64,000 nt of DNA from Bradyrhizobium retamae (lineage in GTDB: Bacteria; Pseudomonadota; Alphaproteobacteria; Rhizobiales; Xanthobacteraceae), in the NCBI RefSeq assembly GCF_001440415.1, contig NZ_LLYA01000214.1, forward strand, positions 1 to 64,000. Direction: 5' to 3'. A program made the translations under genes and the position numbers. The notes beneath the pieces are model-generated. The model saw only the letters and a list, made by a program, of their open reading frames with translations. It had not been told where the DNA came from and made no database searches. Shown here piece after piece: positions 26,043 through 34,434 of the stretch (its first letter is position 1; each line of letters opens with the position of its first letter).

Positions 26043-27830
26043 TCAGAGTGCGAATACGTAGAGCATCGATCCCGGCTGTATCTTCTTCAGTTCGGGCGTC
26101 GAATCGATGAACCACTTGTCCCAGGCGCCGCCCAGGCCGACCAGAATGGCAACGTACTGTTTGCCATCGACCGTAAAGGTCATCGGCGGTGCGTTGACGC
26201 CGCCGCCCGTGTTGAACTCCCAGAGCTTCTGCAATGACTTGGCGTCAAGCGCCATCACTTCGCCGGACGGCTGACCGGTGAAGACGAGGTCGGGAGTTGC
26301 AAGCATGCCGCCCAAATTGGGAAAGGGCGTTTCCATTTTTTGGGCGATCTTACCGGTCGTCACATCGATCGCAGTCACGCTGCCGGTGATCCTGAATGGC
26401 TGGCTCGGGCCGCCGCCGGTCCAGAACTCCCGCGGTTTCAGTTTGTCCGGCGTCATCACCTCGACTTTGATGCGATTGCAGCTCTCGATCACCGGGATGT
26501 ACCAGAGCTTCAAATCCGGATTGTAGGCCGTCGGCGGCCAGTTCTTGCCGCCCATGTTGCCGGGGCAGATGTCGGTTTCCATGTTGGTGCGGCTTGGCGT
26601 CACCGACGCGATATAGGTCTGCACCGCCTTGTTCGGGTCATACTCGATCGGCTTGCCGGTCTCCGGGTCGAGCCCCTTGGTCCATGTGACTTTCTTCACG
26701 AACGGCAGGCCCCAGACGAACTTGCCTGTGGTGCGATCGATCGCATAGGCGAAGCCGTTGCGGTCCGCTTCGAGCGCGAGCTTCTGCGGACCACTGGGCC
26801 CGGGGACATCCACCAGCACGTTTTCCGCCACGCTGTCGTAGTCGTAGGGGTCGTTTGGCGTGTGCTGATAGTACCACTTGATCTTGCCGGTGGTGGCGTC
26901 AAGGGCCAGCGAGCTATCGGTATAGAGGTTGTCGCCCGGCCGATAGGCGCTATCCCAGTCCGGTCCGGGATTGCCGATACCCCAGATGATGGTGTCGGTT
27001 GCGGGATCGTAGGTGCCGGTTACCCAGGTCGAACCGCCGCCCGAGGCCGCCGCGTTGTTACTGTCCTTCCAGGTCTCACTGCCGGGCTCGCCCTTGCCCG
27101 GGATCGTATAGGTGCGCCAGACCTCCTTCTGGGTCGTGAGGTCGGTGGCGGCAAGCCAGCCACGGATGCCGTACTCCGCGCCGGCCACTCCGGTGATCGC
27201 CATGTTCTTGACGATCAACGGCGCGCCGGTGATCGTCTCGCCCTTGTCCGGATCGGCGACAGTACGCTGCCAGGCGACCTGGCCGGTTTCCTTGTTGATC
27301 GCGAGCAGCCGGCCATCAAGCGTATGGGAAATGACGAGATCACCCCACAGTGCGACGCCGCGATTGTCGACGCCGCAGCACGCCACGGCGCCAGCCCAGT
27401 CACGGTCGGTCTTGGGGTCCATCTTCCAGACCAGCACGCCGCGGCCACCATGCGCATCGATCTTGTAGACCGAACCCCATCCATCGGTGACGTAGAGAAA
27501 GCCGTTCTCGGCAATCGGAGTGCCTTCCAGCCCGCCATGGCTCCAGATGCCGCCACCTTCGATGCCGCCGAGGTGCAAGGTCCAGGCGACCTTCAGGTTC
27601 TTCACGTTATCGCGGTTGATCTCCTTGAGAGTGGAGAACCGGTGAGCCGAGTAATTCTGATGATGATGAAGCCAGTTGCCTGGCTCCTTCTCGACGTTGA
27701 GCAGCCGTTCCTGATTGACCGCGTCGGCGGCGGACGCCGGCAGCGTGGCCGTCATGCCCGCGGCAGCGACTGCAACAGCGAGCAGGCGCGCTCGCGTGGA
27801 GATTGTTGTGTGACCTGAAAATCGCTCCAT
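26043..27830 (-). CDS. PQQ-dependent alcohol dehydrogenase with lanthanide-type active site
   Basis: Periplasmic quinoprotein of about 595 residues, eight-bladed propeller of the methanol/ethanol dehydrogenase family. Signal peptide ends near LPASAAD. Visible features: the vicinal disulfide VACCGVDN (Cys151-Cys152), metal-ligand regions GAEYGIRG and IGNPGPDWD, and the active-site segment PNDPYDYDSV. In that segment the catalytic Asp330 is followed two residues later by Asp332. In this family Asp at +2 marks lanthanide-binding enzymes (XoxF, ExaF/PedH), whereas calcium enzymes have Ala or Ser. Start ATG 27830 has AGGAGGG 9 bases upstream; the frame extends 16 codons further without a good site. 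Forms an operon with the cytochrome c and a secreted protein. Confidence 0.92.
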   Translation of the reverse strand: MERFSGHTTISTRARLLAVAVAAAGMTATLPASAADAVNQERLLNVEKEPGNWLHHHQNYSAHRFSTLKEINRDNVKNLKVAWTLHLGGIEGGGIWSHGGLEGTPIAENGFLYVTDGWGSVYKIDAHGGRGVLVWKMDPKTDRDWAGAVACCGVDNRGVALWGDLVISHTLDGRLLAINKETGQVAWQRTVADPDKGETITGAPLIVKNMAITGVAGAEYGIRGWLAATDLTTQKEVWRTYTIPGKGEPGSETWKDSNNAAASGGGSTWVTGTYDPATDTIIWGIGNPGPDWDSAYRPGDNLYTDSSLALDATTGKIKWYYQHTPNDPYDYDSVAENVLVDVPGPSGPQKLALEADRNGFAYAIDRTTGKFVWGLPFVKKVTWTKGLDPETGKPIEYDPNKAVQTYIASVTPSRTNMETDICPGNMGGKNWPPTAYNPDLKLWYIPVIESCNRIKVEVMTPDKLKPREFWTGGGPSQPFRITGSVTAIDVTTGKIAQKMETPFPNLGGMLATPDLVFTGQPSGEVMALDAKSLQKLWEFNTGGGVNAPPMTFTVDGKQYVAILVGLGGAWDKWFIDSTPELKKIQPGSMLYVFAL

Positions 27831-27935
27831 GAGTAATGCCCTCCTTTGGCAGTTCATGTTGGATCGAGCGTCCGGCACATCCGGGCGTTCAGCTTAAGAA
27901 GCCTCGTTCAGCGGCTCACCGGTCCGCTGTCGCGA

Positions 27936-28424
27936 TCAAGGCGTTCGCGAAACCTGCACCTCCGCTTCTTTGGTTCCGGCTTTCTGGAAAACCACGGCGC
28001 ATGTAAACGTCTCGCCGTCGACCAGCTTCTGCCGTGTCTGCAGCAGCATCACGTGATATCCGTCGTGCTTGAGTTCGGTCGTCTTGCTCTCCGGGATTGG
28101 AATGGACTTGATCTCGCGCATGGCTGGCGCGCCTTCGCCGCGATCGACCGTGTGCTTCACGGCGAAGTTCGCGAACGGACAGCGCACGCGCAACAGGGCG
28201 TCGGCTTCGGCCGCATCGTTCCTGATTGTCATCACAAGCGGGAGATCGATACCGATCTGATCGGACGCGGGCACCCGGGCGCTCGTTACTTGCAGCGCGT
28301 CACCCGCCGCAGCGGGCCCGCCCGTCAGCCAAAGTCCAGCAGCAACCAGTCCGAACACAAGAAACGCAATCCAGCCGCGATCAAGACGTGCGCCATCAGC
28401 ACCTGATGTCGCCATTGCGGTCAT
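27936..28424 (-). CDS. PCuAC-type periplasmic copper chaperone
   Basis: 162 residues. A hydrophobic N-terminal segment (WIAFLVFGLVAAGLWLTG) acts as signal or anchor, followed by the small beta-barrel of PCuAC proteins: LPLVMTIRNDAAEADALLRV, MREIKSIPIPESKTTELK and DGYHVMLLQTRQKLVDGETF. The conserved His-x-Met (HVM) and the upstream Met/His region (VKHTVDRGEGAPAM) correspond to the Cu(I) ligands of the family, though the usual first His-Met pair is not exact. PCuAC proteins deliver copper to cytochrome oxidase; no SCO or oxidase gene is adjacent. Same strand as the quinoprotein gene 105 bases downstream. Confidence 0.75.
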   Translation of the reverse strand: MTAMATSGADGARLDRGWIAFLVFGLVAAGLWLTGGPAAAGDALQVTSARVPASDQIGIDLPLVMTIRNDAAEADALLRVRCPFANFAVKHTVDRGEGAPAMREIKSIPIPESKTTELKHDGYHVMLLQTRQKLVDGETFTCAVVFQKAGTKEAEVQVSRTP

Positions 28425-28742
28425 CGGCTATGTCCGGCCAAAGCGAAATGCTGCAAGTGCGCCGTTAGTCGAGGTAAACAAGCGAGGGATGCCCAAACGA
28501 AACTCTTCGTTCTGCACATTGGCGTGCCTCCCGCAATCGATTTTCTTATTTCTTGGCGTGCCAAGTTACGCTTTAAAATAAGGCGACCAAAGGGCGCTGC
28601 GCTTTTTTCCCATCGATGACTGAAAAAAATGCGCCACCACGTTGTTGTGGGTGCGGCTGAGCCGGCATGCGCCATCAAACATCAAGCTTGAGCAAGGGCC
28701 GTTCCACACCGCATAATCTCCACCCACTCGGAGGAAAGACCA
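28425..28742. other. Divergent intergenic region
   Basis: Separates the minus-strand copper chaperone from the plus-strand aldo/keto reductase, so it must hold both promoters. GC drops around 28555-28630 (runs of T/A, AAAATAAG and TTTTTTC), which fits a promoter zone, but I see no convincing operator or RNA. Confidence 0.4.
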
Positions 28743-29741
28743 ATGCAATTCGGAACCTTTGGCCAGACGGGCATGCAGGTCTCCATCCTCGGCTTCGGCT
28801 GCGGCGCTGTCGGCGGCTTGATGGTGCGCGGCGATGCCGCCGACCAGGAGCGCGCCATTGCGCGGGCAATCGCCGCCGGCGTCAATTACTTCGACACTGC
28901 GGTGCAGTACGGCGATGGCGAGTCGGAAAAGAACCTTGGCCGGGTTCTGCAGAAGTTGAAACCGGCCGACGTGGTCGTCGCCACCAAGGTTCGGTTGCCG
29001 CCTGGCGAGCGTGGCCGCATCGACGAGGCGGTGCGGCTATCGCTCGAAGGCAGTCTGGCGCGGCTGCGGCTTGAGCGGGTCGACATCTTTCATCTGCACA
29101 ATCCGATTACCGAGCAGGGAGGCGGGCCGGCGCTGAGCGTGCGGCAGGTGCTCGACGAGGTGGTGCCGGCGTTCGAGCGGCTGCGGCGAGAGGGGAAGAT
29201 CCGGTTTCTCGGGATCACGGCGCTCGGCGATACAGCGGCGCTGCATCAGGTGATCGATGCGCGCGTCTTCGACAGCGCGCAGGTCGTCTACAACATGCTC
29301 AATCCGTCTGCGGCCGCCGAATTGCCGGCGCGCTATCCGGCGCAGGATTATGGACGGCTGTTCGATCACACCCAGGCGGCCGGCGTTGGCGTCGTGGGCA
29401 TCCGCGTACTGGCCGGCGGGGCGCTGTCGGGATCGGCCGAGCGTCATCCGATTGCGGGTGCTGCGCCGGAGCCGATCGGCTCTGCCATGAGCTACGATGC
29501 CGATGTCGATCGCGCGCGCCGTTTGATGCCGCTGGTGGAAGAGGGGTTTGCCGCCAGCCTGACGGAGGCCGCCACGCGGTTTGCGGTGTCGCATCCGGCG
29601 ATGGGCACGATCCTGGTCGGCATGGCCACCCCGCAACAGTTTGAGGATGCACTCGCCGCGGTGGAGAAGGGCCCGCTGTCGCAGGCGGCACTCGACCGGC
29701 TGTCAGCACTGCGGCAGTCATTCTCCGGCGAACCACGGTGA
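28743..29741 (+). CDS. Aldo/keto reductase
   Basis: NADPH-dependent carbonyl reductase of 332 residues in a TIM barrel. The catalytic tetrad is complete: Asp51 and Tyr56 in NYFDTAVQYGDGESE, Lys82 in VVVATKVRL, and His119 in DIFHLHNP. Cofactor-binding segments near the C-terminus are typical. ATG 28743 is preceded by CGGAGGAAAGACCA, a strong ribosome-binding site. Substrate not deducible; no linked pathway genes. Confidence 0.9.
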   Translation: MQFGTFGQTGMQVSILGFGCGAVGGLMVRGDAADQERAIARAIAAGVNYFDTAVQYGDGESEKNLGRVLQKLKPADVVVATKVRLPPGERGRIDEAVRLSLEGSLARLRLERVDIFHLHNPITEQGGGPALSVRQVLDEVVPAFERLRREGKIRFLGITALGDTAALHQVIDARVFDSAQVVYNMLNPSAAAELPARYPAQDYGRLFDHTQAAGVGVVGIRVLAGGALSGSAERHPIAGAAPEPIGSAMSYDADVDRARRLMPLVEEGFAASLTEAATRFAVSHPAMGTILVGMATPQQFEDALAAVEKGPLSQAALDRLSALRQSFSGEPR

Positions 29742-29834
29742 TCGCCCCAGGTTTCGGCACCTGCCCGGATGTTGCTTCGCTCATCCCGGCATCATCGTTG
29801 CTATGTAACGGAAACGACGGTCTCGGCTTCCCCC

Positions 29835-29881
29835 TTACCGAATTATTAACCAATCTGCATCAGGGTTAACGGATTATTAAC
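29835..29881. promoter_or_regulatory. Two tandem CtrA-type boxes
   Basis: Site 1: TTAC-CGAATTA-TTAAC at 29835-29850 (one mismatch to TTAA-N7-TTAAC). Site 2: TTAA-CGGATTA-TTAAC at 29866-29881 (perfect). They are 31 bases apart, about three helical turns, and the shared core ATTATTAACCAATCTG occurs as an exact direct repeat (29842-29857 and 29873-29888). The downstream gene starts at 29934. CtrA is the alphaproteobacterial cell-cycle regulator; binding here is predicted, not shown. Confidence 0.7.
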
Positions 29882-29933
29882 CAATCTGGTTCGGGATTGG
29901 CGTCGCGACCAACCGGCACCAAGGGAGCACCTG

Positions 29934-30341
29934 ATGGATACCCCAACGTCTGCCGCACCCGACGAAAAAACGCCTCCGTCGGAATTGGCTTTGGCGACAC
30001 AACTCAGCAAATCGGAAACGCAAGAGAAGTCGAAACCCTCTAGCGCCCTCGAGATTAGCGCCGAACGAATCAACTCTTCCGTTGCCCGGTTGACCTCAAA
30101 TTCGATCGGCGAACTTCAGGGGTTGGCTTCCGAACTGCAAAAAATGCAGGACTTCCTGCAGGCCGAAGTCAACAACGTGCAGCACCAAATCGACAGCGCG
30201 TTGGCCGGAATTAACATTATCGTCGAAACGATCAGTCCGTGGAAAAGTATCGCGGGCTCACAAACACCGCCATCCGGCACTCGCGGTGTCCGCGCGGGAG
30301 GACCGGCGGCCAATATTGAGCAACGCAGTCGCGTCGGCTAG
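29934..30341 (+). CDS. Small coiled-coil protein, probable CtrA target
   Basis: 135 residues, no signal peptide or membrane segment. The N-terminus is Pro/Ser/Glu/Lys-rich and likely disordered; the middle (ERINSSVARLTSNSIGELQG, LASELQKMQDFLQAEVNNVQ) is a heptad-like helix predicted to self-associate; the tail is Gly/Arg-rich. No known domain. ATG 29934 has GGGAG 7 bases upstream. The two CtrA-type boxes 53-99 bases upstream suggest cell-cycle-linked expression. No function is proposed. Confidence 0.7.
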   Translation: MDTPTSAAPDEKTPPSELALATQLSKSETQEKSKPSSALEISAERINSSVARLTSNSIGELQGLASELQKMQDFLQAEVNNVQHQIDSALAGINIIVETISPWKSIAGSQTPPSGTRGVRAGGPAANIEQRSRVG

Positions 30342-30555
30342 CAGCGGCGCGCGCGTCGCTGGCCGATATTGCAGACTCCCGACCGAACTGGCGTCGGTGC
30401 GGATGCTCGGCTTCATCCCCGCGAGCGCTTCGGTTGAAGTGTACGGTGCGCGGAAGAGAGTGAACGCCGGATCGCCACCGCCGCGTCACCAAATCGCCTA
30501 ACGACTCAACGACACCATTGCAGCGGGGCGCGGGCGATGCGCATGGGTGCATGCA

Positions 30556-30789
30556 ATGATGCGCTATGGGTCCAATCTATGTCTAACGCCGGCCCTGAGT
30601 GGGCTGATTATGGTCGCGCTGCTTGTGCTTGGCGCGATCGTCGTTCAAAGTCTCGGACTGACTGAGAAAGGTGGCCGTGTCACTACTGTGTCCGAACACA
30701 GTGAGGCCCGCGCGCGCACCAGCCCCGAGAACGGTGGCCGAGCAACCCTCGATATTGGTATCGCAGACCTGAGAGGTTCGCTGCCGTAA
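30556..30789 (+). CDS. Possible small single-span membrane protein
   Basis: About 77 residues from ATG 30556, with one hydrophobic helix (LSGLIMVALLVLGAIVVQSL) near residues 13-32 and a polar tail. No ribosome-binding site is clear and no family is recognised, so it may be a chance frame. It lies between the coiled-coil gene and the truncated gluconolactonase gene. Confidence 0.3.
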   Translation: MMRYGSNLCLTPALSGLIMVALLVLGAIVVQSLGLTEKGGRVTTVSEHSEARARTSPENGGRATLDIGIADLRGSLP

Positions 30790-30835
30790 GATAACTTGCT
30801 GGACGGCAACGCTCTAACGGTGGAAGACGCGAGAC

Positions 30836-31009
30836 TTAAAGCGCCCCGCATGGCGTGTCGTCGTCGAATTTCGCATGCTGCTCGCGCTCGCCGGATAAAG
30901 AGAGGCTGAGCAGTGTGCGCTCCATGCAGTCCACGAACCAGAGCCGGCCCGCATGCCAGCGCGGGCCTTCGTAGTAACGACCGTCGTCGAGCAGGCAGCG
31001 CGGCGTCAT
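30836..31009 (-). pseudogene. 5' stub of an SMP-30/gluconolactonase gene
   Basis: From ATG 31009 the reverse strand encodes 57 residues including LLDDGRYYEGPRWHAGRLWF and VDCMERTLLS, the unmistakable N-terminus of SMP-30/gluconolactonase-like beta-propellers, and then DDTPCGAL and a stop. The family continues for about 230 more residues, which are absent. The ATG follows the stop of the quinone oxidoreductase gene by three bases, so the intact gene was the last member of that operon before its 3' end was deleted. Confidence 0.7.
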
Positions 31010-31012
31010 CGG

Positions 31013-31981
31013 CTACAACGCCACCACGATCTTGCCGAGGTGCTTGTTGGCTTCCATATGCTCGAACGCTTTGCCGATCTCGGCGAAGGGATAGACCTTG
31101 TCGATCGGCAATTGCAGTTTGCGGGCTTCCACCGCACCCCAGATGTCTTTGCGGACCTCGTCAAAGATCTCGCGGATTTCCTCAATGGTGCGGGTGCGGA
31201 AGGTGACGCCGATATAGTTGATGCGGCGGGCGGCGTGGAGGTCGAAATTGAAATCGGCGTGGGTGCCGCCGAGCCGGCCGACATTGACGATGCGGCCCTT
31301 GACCTTGGTGGCGGCGAGATTTTGGTTCGCGACCTTGCCGGACACCTGGTCGACGATCAGGTCGACGCCTTCGCCGTTGGTCGCCTTCAGCACCTGATCG
31401 ACCCAGCCGGGGTCGCTGGAATCGATCGCGAGATCGGCGCCGAATTCCTTCAGGCGGCCGCGGCGCATCGCGTCCGTCGAGGAACCGATGACGAGTTTGG
31501 CGCCCTTCAGCTTGGCGATCTGCATCGCCATCAGGCCGACGCCGGAGCTGGCGCCCTGGATCAGCACGGTCTGGCCCGGCTGCAGCGCGCCTGACGTGAC
31601 GACGGCGTTGTGCATGGTGGCGAGCGCGACGGGGAGGGTGGCGGCCTCCTCGAAGTTCATGTTCGAGGGCGCGCGGAACAGCCGGCCGTGGTCGGCCAGC
31701 GTGTACTCGGCGAACGCCGCGCCGCCGGAGCCCATGATCTTGTCGCCGACCGCAACGCCTTTTGCGTCGGGCCCGAGCTCGGCGACTTCGCCCGCCCATT
31801 CCATGCCGAGCACGGTGCCAACGCCGCCGGCTGCGCCGTGAACGTGGCCCTTGGTCATGCCGAGGTCGGCGCGGTTGAGGCCGCAGGCATGCACTTTGAC
31901 CAGCACCTGCGTGCCCTTCGGCGAAGGTTTTGCGACCTCTGATATTTCGGCGCCGTTGGTGCCGTAGACATAGGCTTTCAT
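31013..31981 (-). CDS. Zinc-free MDR-family NADPH:quinone oxidoreductase
   Basis: Soluble medium-chain reductase of 322 residues. N-terminal GroES-like domain (VLVKVHACGLNRADLGMTKG, GMEWAGEVAELGPDAKG) and Rossmann domain with the nucleotide-binding loop LIQGASSGVGLMAMQIAK (near 142-159). No zinc-binding Cys cluster, so it belongs to the quinone oxidoreductase (QOR/zeta-crystallin) branch. ATG 31981 follows GAGAAGAG. It is 30 bases downstream of the nitronate monooxygenase gene and is followed by a truncated gluconolactonase, all one operon direction. Confidence 0.87.
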   Translation of the reverse strand: MKAYVYGTNGAEISEVAKPSPKGTQVLVKVHACGLNRADLGMTKGHVHGAAGGVGTVLGMEWAGEVAELGPDAKGVAVGDKIMGSGGAAFAEYTLADHGRLFRAPSNMNFEEAATLPVALATMHNAVVTSGALQPGQTVLIQGASSGVGLMAMQIAKLKGAKLVIGSSTDAMRRGRLKEFGADLAIDSSDPGWVDQVLKATNGEGVDLIVDQVSGKVANQNLAATKVKGRIVNVGRLGGTHADFNFDLHAARRINYIGVTFRTRTIEEIREIFDEVRKDIWGAVEARKLQLPIDKVYPFAEIGKAFEHMEANKHLGKIVVAL

Positions 31982-32011
31982 GGGCTCTTCTCGTTGTTGG
32001 CGGAGACCGTT

Positions 32012-33007
32012 TTATTCTGCTGCCTGCCGCTGCGCGCCCGACAGCATACCTTCGAACCGGCTGCGGATAATGGCTTCTGCGTCGCGCATGATGCGCGACA
32101 CCAGTTCGGCGCAAGTCGGGATGTCATGGATCAGGCCCTGCACCTGGCCGGCCGACCAGATGCCCTCATCGGCATCGCCGGTGGCGTAGACCATCTTGCC
32201 GCGGGCGCCGGCGACGAGCTCGCGCACGTCCTCGAATTTCGCGCCTTCCCTTTCCATCGCCACCACCTTGGTCGAGATCGCGTTCTTGGCGACGCGCGAG
32301 GTGTTGCGCATGGTGCGGAAGATCAATTCGGTCTCGCGCTCGTCATTGGCGACGATGCGCTCCTTGACGAGCTGATGGATCGGGCTTTCCCTGGTGCACA
32401 TGAAGCGCGTGCCCATGTTGATGCCCTCGGCGCCGAGCGCCAGCGCCGCGACCAGGCCGCGGCCGTCGCCGAAACCGCCGGAGGCGATCATCGGTATCTT
32501 CACCTTGTCGGCGGCGGCCGGGATCAGGATCAGGCCCGGGGTGTCGTCCTCGCCGGGATGGCCGGCGCATTCAAAGCCGTCGATCGAGATGGCATCGACA
32601 CCCATCCGCTCCGCCGACAGCGCGTGGCGGACGCTGGTGCATTTATGGATGATCTTGATGCCGTGCTTCTTGAACTCGGTGACGTGCTCCTGGGGCTTGT
32701 TGCCGGCGGTCTCGACGATCTTGATGCCGGCCTCGATGATGGCCTGACGGTATTCGGCGTAAGGCGGCGGCTTGATCGCGGGGAGGATGGTGAGGTTGAC
32801 ACCGAACGGCTTGTCGGTCATGTCGCGGCAGCGCGCGATTTCCTTTGTCAGGTCCTCGGGCGTCGGCTGCGTCAGCGCGGTGATCAGCCCGAGCGCGCCG
32901 GCATTGGCGACGGCGGCGACCAGCTCGGCGCGGCCGACCCACTGCATGCCGCCCTGCACGATCGGGTGCTCGACGCCGACGAGCTCGGTGAATCGCGTCT
33001 TGATCAT
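32012..33007 (-). CDS. FMN-dependent nitronate monooxygenase-like protein
   Basis: 331 residues in an FMN-binding TIM barrel of the 2-nitropropane dioxygenase family. Motifs: EHPIVQGGMQWVGRAELVAA at the N-terminus, DGFECAGHPGEDD with the conserved HPG, PMIASGGFGDGRGLVAALAL and GAEGINMGTRFMCTRESP for phosphate binding. The family covers nitronate oxidation and enoyl-ACP reductase-like or related FMN oxidoreductases, so the substrate is open. ATG 33007 is preceded by GAGGG. Encoded upstream of a quinone oxidoreductase in the same direction. Confidence 0.87.
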   Translation of the reverse strand: MIKTRFTELVGVEHPIVQGGMQWVGRAELVAAVANAGALGLITALTQPTPEDLTKEIARCRDMTDKPFGVNLTILPAIKPPPYAEYRQAIIEAGIKIVETAGNKPQEHVTEFKKHGIKIIHKCTSVRHALSAERMGVDAISIDGFECAGHPGEDDTPGLILIPAAADKVKIPMIASGGFGDGRGLVAALALGAEGINMGTRFMCTRESPIHQLVKERIVANDERETELIFRTMRNTSRVAKNAISTKVVAMEREGAKFEDVRELVAGARGKMVYATGDADEGIWSAGQVQGLIHDIPTCAELVSRIMRDAEAIIRSRFEGMLSGAQRQAAE

Positions 33008-33225
33008 ATCTGCCCTCTGGTTTCCCTCGGCGGGACGGCCCGCACGTCATGTTGTGGGATTTCGAAGGCAGGATGCCGTCGCCCCCTGCAAAAGTCTACC
33101 GGGAGCGGGCGGTGGTCAGGGCAACGCCATCATGCAAAAGCGCGGCTTGTTTCCGCAGTGCGAACAATTCCGCATGGAGGCGGGCATTTTCCGAGATCGC
33201 CCGCAGAACCGGACATGCTGCCACC

Positions 33226-34413
33226 CTATGACGCGCGGTTGAGGAAGATCGGCAGCCCTCGCTTATTGCCGTAGGTGGGGCGGTAGCGCTCCGTGTTGTA
33301 TGTGTTCGCGACGTCCAATTTCCGCGGCCCGAGCTTGGCGTCAGGGATGGGCACGAGGTCGTAGCGCCCCTCCACCAGCGCCGACATGAGGCCGGTCTTG
33401 CCTTCCAGGATGGCATCGTAGGCCATATTGCCGAAAGTCAGCGCCACGAGCTTGTCCATGAAGTCCGGATTGCCCGACCGCAGGTCGTAGGTGAGATCGG
33501 ATGTGATCGTCTCCTCGCCGGCGCGCCGCTTGATCTCGTCGGCGAACGATTCCGCCACGCTCGCCTTCTTGCGATGGCCGTAGGCATCGGGCTCGCCGTA
33601 TTCCTGCACCTCGTAGTCCTGCCACGCGGCGCCCTCGCTGAGCACGACGAGCGCGTAGTTGCTCGGGTTGGCGCGCTTCTCCTCGACGAGCAACTGGATC
33701 AGCTTGTCGAGGTCGACCTTGTACTCCGGTATGACGCACCGTATCGAGGTGGCGTACGCGGTGTAGAGCGCTGTAAATCCGGCATCGCGGCCAAATACGC
33801 GGAAAATGCCAATTCGCTCGTGCGAACCGACAGTGGTGCGCTGCCGCTGGATGGCGTCGCTGGCGCGGGTGATCGCGGTCGAGAAGCCGATGCAGTACTC
33901 GGTGTTGCGGACGTCGTTGTCCATCGTCTTCGGGATGGCGATGATCTTGACGCCGAGCTCGTTGAGCTTGGCTGCGTAACTGAGCGTGTCGTCGCCGCCG
34001 ATGGCGATCAGATGTTCGATGTTGAGCCCCGAGAGGTTTGCCAGCACCTGCCCGGTGACGTCCCATGTCCTGGTTGCGATGCCGCCCTTGGTGCTGAGCG
34101 AAGCCGGAAAGTCGTTGCCGACGAGATGATCCGGCAGCTTCTTCATCCTGGATGGATTGGTGCGGCTCGAGTGCAGCACGGTGCCGCCGCTCCGGTCTAT
34201 GGTGCGCGTGTTGTCACGGTTCAGCGGGATGATGTAGTGGGACCTAGAGGCCGGGTCCTCGAGGTTTACGTGCGTGAGGGCCTCCCAACCACGGCGGAGG
34301 CCGACGACCTCGATGTCGTTCTCGCTGCCGCGATATGTCACGCTTTTGATGACTGCGTTGAGACCGGGAACGTCGCCGCCGCCCGTGAGAATGCCGATAC
34401 GCCTTTTTGCCAT
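33226..34413 (-). CDS. Phosphofructokinase, predicted pyrophosphate-dependent
   Basis: Interconverts fructose 6-phosphate and fructose 1,6-bisphosphate. 395 residues of the PfkA superfamily. The N-terminal loop is GILTGGGDVPGLNAVI. Two positions define the phosphoryl donor: ATP enzymes have GGDG and PGTIDND, whereas PPi enzymes have GGDD and PKTxDND. Here the residues are IGGDDTLSYA (139-142) and PKTMDND (161-167), both of the PPi type. MGxxSG-like and active-site Arg segments follow (RTTVGSHERIGIFRVFGRDA). ATG 34413 has GAGGTGGGT immediately upstream. Starts 21 bases after the FBP aldolase/phosphatase stop, so the two enzymes of the same metabolite node are co-transcribed. The PPi reaction would be reversible. 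Confidence 0.85.
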   Translation of the reverse strand: MAKRRIGILTGGGDVPGLNAVIKSVTYRGSENDIEVVGLRRGWEALTHVNLEDPASRSHYIIPLNRDNTRTIDRSGGTVLHSSRTNPSRMKKLPDHLVGNDFPASLSTKGGIATRTWDVTGQVLANLSGLNIEHLIAIGGDDTLSYAAKLNELGVKIIAIPKTMDNDVRNTEYCIGFSTAITRASDAIQRQRTTVGSHERIGIFRVFGRDAGFTALYTAYATSIRCVIPEYKVDLDKLIQLLVEEKRANPSNYALVVLSEGAAWQDYEVQEYGEPDAYGHRKKASVAESFADEIKRRAGEETITSDLTYDLRSGNPDFMDKLVALTFGNMAYDAILEGKTGLMSALVEGRYDLVPIPDAKLGPRKLDVANTYNTERYRPTYGNKRGLPIFLNRAS

Positions 34414-34434
34414 ACCCACCTCGCAGGCGATCCC

